Source: Pseudomonadota bacterium (GTDB lineage Bacteria > Pseudomonadota > Gammaproteobacteria > Burkholderiales > Nitrosomonadaceae). Taken from it: DNA of 7,031 nucleotides. A program made the position numbers and the translations under genes. Each line of letters begins with the position of its first letter. Within the stretch, counting starts at the first letter, position 1. Below, in pieces: positions 1 through 5,581 of this stretch. Location: contig JAFEEV010000233.1 of NCBI GenBank assembly GCA_018240935.1, positions 1 to 7,031 of the forward strand. Direction: 5' to 3'. Under the pieces are notes generated by a model. That model was not told where the DNA came from. It saw nothing but the letters and a program-made list of their open reading frames with translations, and did not search any database.

Positions 1-835
1 AGCTTATTCTGACGGCATACCCGGTGCGCTTGATTCGCTCGCCAAAATCGGATAACCAAGCATCATCGACTTTAGAAAGCCGTTCCGCTTCCGGTTGCAA
101 CGACGGCCGTGCGATGCCATACAACAGTACACCCTCGATTCGAATCTGATCGCCGCGCAATTGCTGCAAAAAACGCAAATATGCGCTGACTTCCTCGGGA
201 GAGGGTGGTTCGTTATCCAGCTGAAAAATGCAGGTTTGCAGCCAGGTGGGGCAGAGTGACGTTGCAATCGCCAAGTGATCCCGTATTTTTCTCAAACTGA
301 TCGGCGTGCTATTTATCCGCTGCCTTTCTTTTGCCGAAGCGCGATCGAATTTGAACCAGATTTCGCCGTTCAATTCACCCATCCGTTTCAGGCCGGCTTG
401 CACGGCAGGCCGATGAATCAAGCTGCCGTTGGTGATGAGCACGATTTTCAAATCCGCCGGTAGCGCAAAATCCATTTTGACACGGTCGATCAGTTCGATC
501 ACTTGATCGAACTCTTTCGCGCTGGTGGGTTCGCCGTTACCGGACAAGGCGATATCGTGAATTTTCCGCATTTCCGGCGGCACATGCTGTTGCAGATAAT
601 CGCCTGCGGTTAGTTGGTGCAGAAAAGAGCGCAATTCGGTTTCCAGCCGGTTCAGATCGATACGCGGCGCCGAGCCGCGCTTCAGTTCCGGCACTTGGCA
701 ATAAACGCAGCGCCAATTGCAGGCGTTGTTCGGATTCAGATTGATGCCGATCGATACGCCGCCGGCGCGGCGCGATATGACCGGATACACATACGTAAGT
801 CCGGCGCTGTCGCGGCTGTGATCTGTCGTTTTCAA
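1..835 (-). CDS. Radical SAM protein (COG0731/TYW1-like type), 3' end outside window
   Basis: This is a partial gene with an uninterrupted minus-strand frame from about 835 to the left edge (278 codons), with no stop in the window. Near the N-terminus it has the radical SAM cluster motif CNWRCVYC, with Cys39, Cys43 and Cys46 spaced CxxxCxxC to bind a [4Fe-4S] cluster. SGNGEPT at about 98-104 follows, the glycine-rich SAM-contacting motif typical of COG0731-like Fe-S oxidoreductases. Such enzymes cleave S-adenosylmethionine to start radical chemistry; the substrate here is unknown. The start is uncertain. No ATG fits. TTG at 835 gives an N-terminus (KTTDHSRDSAGLTY) that seems right for the family but has no Shine-Dalgarno. 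An in-frame TTG at 856 adds 7 residues and has a weak AGGGA 9 nt upstream. The gene is divergent from queD across 65 nt. It does not look like QueE, which has its own N-terminal signature. The family call is firm; the function is not. Confidence 0.85.
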   Translation of the reverse strand, partial: MKTTDHSRDSAGLTYVYPVISRRAGGVSIGINLNPNNACNWRCVYCQVPELKRGSAPRIDLNRLETELRSFLHQLTAGDYLQQHVPPEMRKIHDIALSGNGEPTSAKEFDQVIELIDRVKMDFALPADLKIVLITNGSLIHRPAVQAGLKRMGELNGEIWFKFDRASAKERQRINSTPISLRKIRDHLAIATSLCPTWLQTCIFQLDNEPPSPEEVSAYLRFLQQLRGDQIRIEGVLLYGIARPSLQPEAERLSKVDDAWLSDFGERIKRTGYAVRIS

Positions 836-846
836 TAGTTTAGAAT

Positions 847-875
847 TTGCTCGCAATGTTACAATTCCCTATATT
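847..875 (+). promoter_or_regulatory. Candidate sigma-70 promoter for queD and the downstream genes
   Basis: In the 65-nt spacer between the divergent radical SAM gene and queD, TTGCTC (847-852) is followed after 17 nt by TATATT (870-875). The -10 matches the consensus at 5 of 6 positions and the -35 at 3 of 6. Transcription would start near 882, leaving a leader of about 20 nt before the queD ATG at 901. The site overlaps the probable translation start region of the minus-strand gene. It is a pattern match only. Confidence 0.35.
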
Positions 876-900
876 CATTTCGCGCTTTTAAATTGTACGT

Positions 901-1350
901 ATGTTCATCACTCGCAGGCTGGAATTCGATGCCGGTCACCGCATTTCAACTCATAATAGCCAATGCCGCCATTTGCACGGTCATCGCTACTGTATCGAAA
1001 TTACATTGTCCGGCCGCATTATCGCTGACGAAGGCGTGGCGCAGCAAGGCATGGTCATGGATTACTCCGAAGTCAAGCGCATCGCCAAGTCGGTGCTGGT
1101 CGATCAGTGGGATCACGCCTTCTTAGTGTATTCCGGCGATACGAAAGTTTTGCAATTTTTGCAATCGATCGAAGACCATAAAACGGTCGTGCTGGATGTC
1201 CAGCCGACAGCGGAAAATCTCGCGCTGATTGCGTTTGAAATTCTGGATGGCGCGTATCAGGACAGTTATGGCAATCATCTGCGGCTCGAACAGGTGCGCT
1301 TATACGAAACACCGAATTGCTGGGCCGATGCGGTGCGCGGCTCGTTATAA
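901..1350 (+). CDS. queD: 6-carboxytetrahydropterin synthase QueD (PTPS-I family)
   Basis: A 149-residue protein of the 6-pyruvoyl-tetrahydropterin synthase fold. QueD converts 7,8-dihydroneopterin triphosphate to 6-carboxy-5,6,7,8-tetrahydropterin, the second step towards preQ0 and queuosine in tRNA, in the cytoplasm. Visible motifs: FDAGHR (His13) and CRHLHGH (Cys22, His26, His28). This is the CxxxHGH signature of the PTPS-I/QueD type, giving the three zinc-binding histidines and the catalytic cysteine. MDYSEVK follows at 53-59, WDHAFL at 70-75 (the Asp-His pair of the active site), PTAENLA at 102-108, and YETPNCWA near the C-terminus with the substrate-binding Glu136. It is slightly longer than the roughly 120-residue E. 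coli enzyme. The ATG at 901 starts directly at the conserved N-terminus; no good Shine-Dalgarno is seen. It is the first gene of the plus-strand run. The partner genes queC, queE and queF are not in the window. Confidence 0.93.
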   Translation: MFITRRLEFDAGHRISTHNSQCRHLHGHRYCIEITLSGRIIADEGVAQQGMVMDYSEVKRIAKSVLVDQWDHAFLVYSGDTKVLQFLQSIEDHKTVVLDVQPTAENLALIAFEILDGAYQDSYGNHLRLEQVRLYETPNCWADAVRGSL

Positions 1351-1368
1351 TTTTCAGAGAAAATCGTT

Positions 1369-2151
1369 ATGTTTATCGACTCCCATTGTCATCTCGACTT
1401 CCCCGATCTGGCCAAGGATCTGGATCAATTATTACTGAACATGCAGCACAATCAGGTCACGCATGCGCTCTGCGTCAGCGTCGATTTGCCGCATTTTCCC
1501 CGGGTGCGGGCCTTGGCGGAAGCGCATGACAATTTGTTTGCTTCCGTCGGTGTTCATCCGGATTATGAAGATCAGATCGAGCCGCAGGCCGAGCAAATTG
1601 CCGCGCTGGCCGATCACCCCAAGGTCATCGCCATCGGTGAAACCGGCCTGGATTATTTTCGCCTGCAGGGCGATCTGGAATGGCAGCGCGAGCGCTTCCG
1701 CCAGCATATCCGCGCTGCGCGGGAAGCGAATAAGCCGCTGATCATTCACACTCGCTCCGCCGCTGAGGATACGCTGCGCATCATGCAGGAAGAGGGCGCC
1801 GGGCAAGTGGGCGGCGTGATGCATTGTTTTACCGAGAGCTGGGAAGTGGCGCAGCGGGCGATTGCCATGAATTTTTATATTTCCTTTTCCGGCATCGTCA
1901 CCTTCAAGAACGCCGTGGCGTTAAAAGAAGTTGCCAAGAATATTCAGTTGGATAGAATGCTGATAGAAACCGATTCGCCTTATCTCGCGCCGGTGCCGTT
2001 TCGCGGCAAGCAAAATGAACCGGCGTTCGTGCGGCATGTGGCGGAAGAAATCGCGCGTCTGCGCGATGCCAATTTGGAAGACATCGCCGCTGCAACCACG
2101 GATAATTTTTTTAATTTATTCAAACTATCGCGCCATGGCATTCTTGCTTAA
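1369..2151 (+). CDS. TatD-family metal-dependent hydrolase (YcfH-like)
   Basis: A 260-residue, full-length TatD-family amidohydrolase (TIM barrel, usual length about 255-265). The whole metal-binding set is present: the HxH pair in DSHCHLD (His6, His8), Glu91 in IGETGLDY, His127 in IIHTR, His152 in MHCF, and Asp202 in ETDSPYLAP. The family includes Mg-dependent 3'-5' DNases/RNases and, in some species, D-aminoacyl-tRNA or D-Tyr-tRNA deacylase activity; the substrate cannot be read from sequence. The MFIDSHCHLDF start and the context look closer to E. coli YcfH than to TatD itself, so I give no symbol. It starts 18 nt after queD; a weak AGAGA lies about 10 nt before the ATG. Its last 17 nt overlap the next gene, which suggests translational coupling. 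Confidence 0.93.
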   Translation: MFIDSHCHLDFPDLAKDLDQLLLNMQHNQVTHALCVSVDLPHFPRVRALAEAHDNLFASVGVHPDYEDQIEPQAEQIAALADHPKVIAIGETGLDYFRLQGDLEWQRERFRQHIRAAREANKPLIIHTRSAAEDTLRIMQEEGAGQVGGVMHCFTESWEVAQRAIAMNFYISFSGIVTFKNAVALKEVAKNIQLDRMLIETDSPYLAPVPFRGKQNEPAFVRHVAEEIARLRDANLEDIAAATTDNFFNLFKLSRHGILA

Positions 2152-2788
2152 ATCATACCGGTTACCGTTCTGCGCTGCGGCGCTGCTGGCGTGCTTATCG
2201 TTTCAAGTATCCGCCGGTGTTCAGGAAGATTTTATCTGGGCAGTGGAAAAAGGCAATTTATCCGATGCCTCCGGATTGCTGGGAAAAGGCGCTAACCCGG
2301 ATACGCCGAACCGGGAAGGTTATACGCCGCTGATGATCGCCGCCAAGGAAAAAAATCTGAAAATGGCGCAATTGCTGATCGAAGCGGGCGCCAAGCCGGA
2401 TATTCGCAACCGCTATGGCGAGACGGCGATCATGCTGGCCAGCTATCATGGCTTTACCGATCTGGTGCGGTTGCTCTACATCAAAGGCGCCGAAATCAAT
2501 CACAAGGGCTGGAACCCGCTGATTTACGCCGCCTCGGGCGGACATTTGGACACCATACAATTGCTGCTTTCCGGTGGCGCCGAAGTCAATTCGCTGACCG
2601 ACAACGGCTCGACCGCGCTGATGATGGCGGTCAGGGGAAATCATCTCGATGCGGTTTCGCTGCTGCTCAGCAATGGCGCCGATCCATCGATCAAAAATGA
2701 ACACGGCGACAATGCCTTGGCATGGGCGGAAAAATACAACCATCCGGACATCGTGCAATTCCTCAAAAATCACGGAGCGGCGAAATAA
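2135..2788 (+). CDS. Secreted ankyrin-repeat protein
   Basis: A 217-residue protein with an N-terminal signal peptide. It has basic residues early (Lys6, Arg9), a hydrophobic stretch at about 10-24, and a likely signal peptidase I site after VSA (residue 27). Export to the periplasm is therefore inferred. Residues about 30-215 form five to six ankyrin repeats with the usual TPLMIAA, LLIEAGA and ALMMAV type motifs: roughly 32-58 (degenerate first repeat), 61-92, 94-123, 125-154, 157-188 and 190-216. The loop entering the fourth repeat (GAEINHKG) is three residues shorter than its neighbours. Ankyrin repeats mediate protein binding; there is no catalytic domain and the partner is unknown. I chose the ATG at 2135 because it begins exactly at the signal peptide. 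An in-frame ATG at 2015 would add 40 residues translated from within tatD and bury the signal. There is no clear Shine-Dalgarno, so translation probably relies on the 17-nt overlap with tatD. Confidence 0.9.
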   Translation: MAFLLKSYRLPFCAAALLACLSFQVSAGVQEDFIWAVEKGNLSDASGLLGKGANPDTPNREGYTPLMIAAKEKNLKMAQLLIEAGAKPDIRNRYGETAIMLASYHGFTDLVRLLYIKGAEINHKGWNPLIYAASGGHLDTIQLLLSGGAEVNSLTDNGSTALMMAVRGNHLDAVSLLLSNGADPSIKNEHGDNALAWAEKYNHPDIVQFLKNHGAAK

Positions 2789-2827
2789 ATTGAACGGCAG
2801 CGCGGTAATCCGGCTGGTACTTTGAGC

Positions 2828-3568
2828 ATGCAGCCGCTGCAAGGAAAAGTGGCTCTGGTAACCGGATCGGCGCGGGGAATCGGCGCGGAGATCGCGCTGA
2901 CGTTAGCCAAAGCGGGCGCCAAAGTCGTCGTCAATTATGTGCAAGACCAAGCCGCTGCGGACCGCGTGTGCGCAGCCATTACTGCAACAGGCGGCGAATG
3001 CCTGGCGGTGCAGGCCGATGTCAGCGATCCGGCGGCCGTGCAAAAACTCTTCATGGCGGCAATCGAACGTTTCCGGCAGATCGACATTCTCGTCAATAAC
3101 GCCGGAATCTTGGTGTTTAAGGAAATTGCCGAAATCAGCGACGGCGAATTCGATCGCATCGTCGACATCAATTTCAAGAGTGTTTTTTATACATTACGTG
3201 AAGCAGCGGCAAAACTGGTGGATCACGGCCGCATCGTGACCGTTTCCAGCACGGTGACGCGCTTGATGCTGCCCAAGTATGGCGCATACGCCGCGACCAA
3301 AGCGGCGGTTGAGCAACTGACGCGGATTTTTGCGCGCGAAGCGGGAAAGCGCGGCATCACCGCGAACATCGTTTCGCCCGGCCCGGTCGATACCGAGCTA
3401 TTCCGCAGCGGTAAAACGGCGGCGGATATCGAACGCATGGCGGCGATGGCCGCATTGGGACGGATTGGCGCGGCGGACGACATCGCGCGGGTGGTATTGT
3501 TTCTGGTCAGCGATGAAGCGCGCTGGATTACGGGGCAGAATATTGGCGTCAACGGTGGAATTATTTAA
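2828..3568 (+). CDS. SDR-family NAD(P)-dependent oxidoreductase (FabG-like)
   Basis: A 246-residue classical short-chain dehydrogenase/reductase with a Rossmann fold. The cofactor motif TGSARGIG is at 12-19, NNAG at 90-93, and the catalytic tetrad is Asn115, Ser141, Tyr154 and Lys158 (YAATK). SPGPVDTELF at 183-192 and ITGQNIGVNGG at the C-terminus are also typical. The basic Arg16 in the glycine motif, and the absence of an acidic residue at the end of strand beta-2 (NY at 36-37), favour NADP(H) over NAD(H). The best broad match is the 3-oxoacyl-ACP reductase-like group, but this group covers many substrates and the true one is unknown. I prefer the ATG at 2828; a TTG at 2822 would add two residues. 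Neither has a convincing ribosome site. It lies 39 nt after the ankyrin gene and 22 nt before ald. Confidence 0.92.
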   Translation: MQPLQGKVALVTGSARGIGAEIALTLAKAGAKVVVNYVQDQAAADRVCAAITATGGECLAVQADVSDPAAVQKLFMAAIERFRQIDILVNNAGILVFKEIAEISDGEFDRIVDINFKSVFYTLREAAAKLVDHGRIVTVSSTVTRLMLPKYGAYAATKAAVEQLTRIFAREAGKRGITANIVSPGPVDTELFRSGKTAADIERMAAMAALGRIGAADDIARVVLFLVSDEARWITGQNIGVNGGII

Positions 3569-3574
3569 CGAATC

Positions 3575-3583
3575 AGGAAAGGA
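3575..3583 (+). promoter_or_regulatory. Ribosome binding site of ald
   Basis: AGGAAAGGA contains two overlapping Shine-Dalgarno candidates; the nearer one ends 7 nt before the ATG at 3591. It is the clearest ribosome site among the plus-strand genes. It fixes the ald start against in-frame starts farther upstream inside the SDR gene. Confidence 0.75.
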
Positions 3584-3590
3584 AAAGCAA

Positions 3591-4706
3591 ATGCGTATCG
3601 GCGTGCCTAAGGAAATCAAAACTCATGAATCCCGTGTCGGATTGACCCCGGCGGCGGTACGCGAACTGGCCGCGAGCGGTCATCACGTCATGGTGCAGAA
3701 GAATGCCGGTCTGCAAATCGGTTTGAGCGACGATAAATACCGCAACGCCGGGGCGGAAATCGTGGAAGCGCCGCAAGAGATTTACGCCCAGGCCGATCTG
3801 ATCGTCAAGGTCAAGGAGCCGCAAGCCTCCGAGTTGCCGCTGCTGCGCGCCGGACAAGTGTTGTTCACTTATTTGCATCTCGCGCCCGATCCGGTGCAAA
3901 CCAAAGGCCTGCTCGATTCCGGTTGCATCGCCATCGCTTATGAAACGGTCACCGACAGTTTCGGTGGCTTGCCGCTGCTCGCGCCGATGAGCGAGGTGGC
4001 TGGCCGCATGGCGATTCAGGCGGGCGCGCATGCGCTGGAACTCGATCAAGGCGGGCGCGGCGTACTGCTCGGCGGCGTTTCCGGCGTGCCCGCGGCGCGG
4101 GTCGTCATTCTGGGCGGCGGCGTGGTCGGCACCAATGCCGCGCGTATCGCGATGGGTGTGGAAGCGCATGTCACCGTGCTCGATAAATCGATCCATCGCT
4201 TGCAGCAACTGGATTTTCAGTACGGCTCCAGAATCAATACGGTGTTTTCCACGGTGGATGCCGTCGAAGAATATGTTTCAACGGCCGACCTGGTCATCGG
4301 TGCGGTGCTGGTGCCCGGCGGCGCAGCGCCCAAACTGGTCAGCCGCGAACTGGTCAGCCGTATGAACCGCGGTGCGGTGCTGGTCGACGTCGCCATCGAC
4401 CAAGGCGGCTGCTTCGCCACTTCCAAACCGACCTCGTTGGCCGATCCGATTTTTACCGTCGATGGCGTGGTGCATTACTGCGTCTCCAACATGCCCGGCG
4501 CCGTCGCCAGAACGTCTACTTTCGCACTGAACAACGCCACACTGCCGTTCGTCCTGGCACTGGCCAATAAAGGCCACCGCAAGGCGCTGACGGACGATGT
4601 GCATTTACGCAACGGGCTGAATGTTTTTCGGGGCCGGTTGACGTATGAAGCAGTGGCGCGGGATTTAGGGTTGGCGTTCACACCGGCGGCGGATGTGCTG
4701 GCGTAA
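3591..4706 (+). CDS. ald: Alanine dehydrogenase
   Basis: A 371-residue protein, exactly the family's usual length. Ald catalyses reversible NAD-dependent oxidative deamination of L-alanine to pyruvate and ammonium in the cytoplasm. The N-terminus MRIGVPKEIKTHESRVGLTP is the AlaDh/PNT signature and carries substrate-binding Arg15. Lys75 (VKVKEP) and His96 (YLHLA) are the other substrate and catalytic residues. The NAD-binding motif is GGGVVG at 175-180, with Asp198 at the end of the next strand to hold the adenosine ribose. Catalytic Asp270 sits in VAIDQGG, and MPGAVARTST is the C-terminal signature. All positions match the numbering known from characterised bacterial Ald enzymes, so the protein looks intact and active. 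It is the last gene of the plus-strand run. Its stop is only 15 nt from the stop of the convergent higA, and no clear terminator hairpin fits between them. Confidence 0.96.
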   Translation: MRIGVPKEIKTHESRVGLTPAAVRELAASGHHVMVQKNAGLQIGLSDDKYRNAGAEIVEAPQEIYAQADLIVKVKEPQASELPLLRAGQVLFTYLHLAPDPVQTKGLLDSGCIAIAYETVTDSFGGLPLLAPMSEVAGRMAIQAGAHALELDQGGRGVLLGGVSGVPAARVVILGGGVVGTNAARIAMGVEAHVTVLDKSIHRLQQLDFQYGSRINTVFSTVDAVEEYVSTADLVIGAVLVPGGAAPKLVSRELVSRMNRGAVLVDVAIDQGGCFATSKPTSLADPIFTVDGVVHYCVSNMPGAVARTSTFALNNATLPFVLALANKGHRKALTDDVHLRNGLNVFRGRLTYEAVARDLGLAFTPAADVLA

Positions 4707-4721
4707 ATATACACTCAGGCG

Positions 4722-5051
4722 CTAGACGATGGCGTGCTTATCGGATCTCTTTGCTTGGCTAACATCTGAGATAGATTCAATATCGTCCTTTTCGGATTGT
4801 TGAACCCAATACAAATCCCAGCGGGTTTGGAGATTGAGCCAATAATCCGCTGATATATTAAAGAACTTGGCCAGTCGCAATGCCGTGCTTGGTGTAACGC
4901 CGCGCTTCTGATTAACCAGTTCGTTAACACGCTGATACGGGACATGGATAGCATCTGCCAACTCCCGCTGGCTGATGCCCATCGGTTCCAAGAATTCGGC
5001 ACGAAGCATTTCACCAGGATGTGTGGGTTCTCTATCGGTTGGAATACGCAT
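4722..5051 (-). CDS. higA: HigA-family antitoxin (XRE-type HTH)
   Basis: A 109-residue protein that begins with the HigA/VapI pattern (HPGEML at 11-16, then FLEPMGIS). An XRE-type helix-turn-helix covers about 26-64 (ISQRELADAIHVPYQRVNEL, then GVTPSTALRLAKFF). SADYWLNLQTRWDL at 67-80 is the usual tail of this family. The role is to neutralise HigB by direct binding and to repress the operon through the HTH. The gene lies 15 nt downstream of higB on the same strand, in the toxin-first order that distinguishes hig from most type II pairs. The C-terminal 25 or so residues (EKDDIESISDVSQ and on) are charged, look disordered, and could be protease-sensitive. Confidence 0.93.
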   Translation of the reverse strand: MRIPTDREPTHPGEMLRAEFLEPMGISQRELADAIHVPYQRVNELVNQKRGVTPSTALRLAKFFNISADYWLNLQTRWDLYWVQQSEKDDIESISDVSQAKRSDKHAIV

Positions 5052-5066
5052 GGAATAAGATCTCTA

Positions 5067-5360
5067 TCAGTGATAATCGGTAATTTCAACATCTTGGGGG
5101 CCTGAGTCACTCCATTTGAAGCAAACCCGATATTGATCGTTGATACGGATACTGAATTCTCCTTTTCTGTCGCCTGACAGACTTTCGAGATAATTGCCCG
5201 GCGGTATCCTTAATTCCTCCAAAAACAAAACTGAATCCAGTTGATCCAATTTTCTGCAAGCCACTCTCCATAAAGATTGCGGGAGTAAGTTACGAGCCAG
5301 CTTGGAACTTTTCCCGTTAAAAATGTCTTCAGTCGCTTGATTCTTGAAGGAAACTATCAT
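5067..5360 (-). CDS. higB: HigB-type toxin of the RelE/ParE superfamily
   Basis: A 97-residue protein, slightly longer than the typical 92. The core runs from about 50 to 83: LRIPPGNYLESLSGD followed by GEFSIRINDQYRVCFKW, the hallmark of HigB-like toxins. The C-terminus VEITDYH ends in the Asp-Tyr-His triad (95-97) characteristic of the HigB/GraT subgroup. Basic residues Arg65, Lys66, Arg72 and Arg78 are present for RNA binding. Family members are ribosome-dependent mRNA interferases that cut mRNA in the A site and halt translation. The ATG at 5360 sits at the conserved start (MIVSFKNQATEDIF), just downstream of a promoter/operator. All family residues I can recognise are present, so nothing suggests inactivation. 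Confidence 0.93.
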   Translation of the reverse strand: MIVSFKNQATEDIFNGKSSKLARNLLPQSLWRVACRKLDQLDSVLFLEELRIPPGNYLESLSGDRKGEFSIRINDQYRVCFKWSDSGPQDVEITDYH

Positions 5361-5366
5361 GTGAGC

Positions 5367-5394
5367 ATGATAGCACGGTATGCATGCTATTCAA
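5367..5394 (-). promoter_or_regulatory. higBA promoter
   Basis: On the minus strand TTGAAT (5394-5389) and TATCAT (5372-5367) are separated by 16 nt. The -10 is preceded by TGC, making an extended -10 (TGnTATCAT). The -10 ends 6 nt before the higB ATG, so transcription would start at or within a base or two of the start codon: a leaderless or nearly leaderless mRNA, consistent with the lack of a Shine-Dalgarno for higB. Confidence 0.5.
5370..5390. promoter_or_regulatory. Candidate HigA operator (inverted repeat)
   Basis: Perfect 6-bp arms ATAGCA (5370-5375) and TGCTAT (5385-5390) flank a 9-bp centre, a 21-bp dyad. It fills the gap between the -35 and -10 boxes of the higBA promoter and partly covers the -10. 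Binding by the HigA dimer there would block RNA polymerase, the expected autoregulation of type II systems. The half-site spacing suits one or two turns of an XRE-type dimer. Protein binding is inferred. Confidence 0.5.
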
Positions 5395-5581
5395 GTGGAA
5401 ATTTTGACAATATGCGTGAATTCTTTCCGGATAGAATGTTTACGAGAGTAAGGATTTAGTGTCAATAAGCAAGCGCATTGCACCGGGCGTTTTCATTCAG
5501 TGTAACAAGGATTGTGCTCTACGCGAACTTGGGTATCATCGAAGCCCATCGTATTTATGCTTTTATTAGCAATCACATCGT
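5391..5581. other. Spacer between higBA and mrr, no confident gene
   Basis: This stretch separates the higBA promoter from the mrr stop codon. Immediately after mrr, on the minus strand, an ATG overlaps the mrr TGA as ATGA and opens a frame of 30 codons (5585-5493). Past its TGA the same frame stays open for another 33 codons, to a stop just inside the -35 region of higBA. No family is recognisable in either part. The plus strand also has an open frame here (TTG at 5478) that continues antisense into mrr. I see no tRNA, terminator or clear repeat. It may be the worn end of a former gene or plain intergenic DNA. Confidence 0.4.

Noticed and set aside
2015..2134. Upstream in-frame start extending the ankyrin protein by 40 residues
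   Set aside because: This part overlaps tatD coding sequence and would place the signal peptide internally; the ATG at 2135 begins exactly at the signal peptide.
2177..2197. Lipobox (LLAC, residues 17-20) in the ankyrin protein
   Set aside because: Leu at the -2 position is atypical, the hydrophobic core continues past the Cys, and a better signal peptidase I site (VSA) follows.
2258..2842. 194-codon minus-strand open frame opposite the ankyrin gene
   Set aside because: It is a shadow of the ankyrin reading frame with no recognisable domain, while the opposite strand has a clear repeat protein.
3330..3590. Upstream in-frame extension of ald inside the SDR gene
   Set aside because: Ald starts at the conserved MRIGVPKE at 3591 with a good Shine-Dalgarno, and gives the standard 371 residues; the extension is only the SDR gene read in another frame.
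4707..4721. Terminator between convergent ald and higA
   Set aside because: Only 15 nt separate the stops, and I found no convincing GC stem followed by a T run on either strand.
5404..5437. Plus-strand promoter TTGACA ... TAGAAT in the spacer
   Set aside because: The -35 matches consensus perfectly, but the spacing to TAGAAT is 22 nt, too long, and no plausible plus-strand gene follows.
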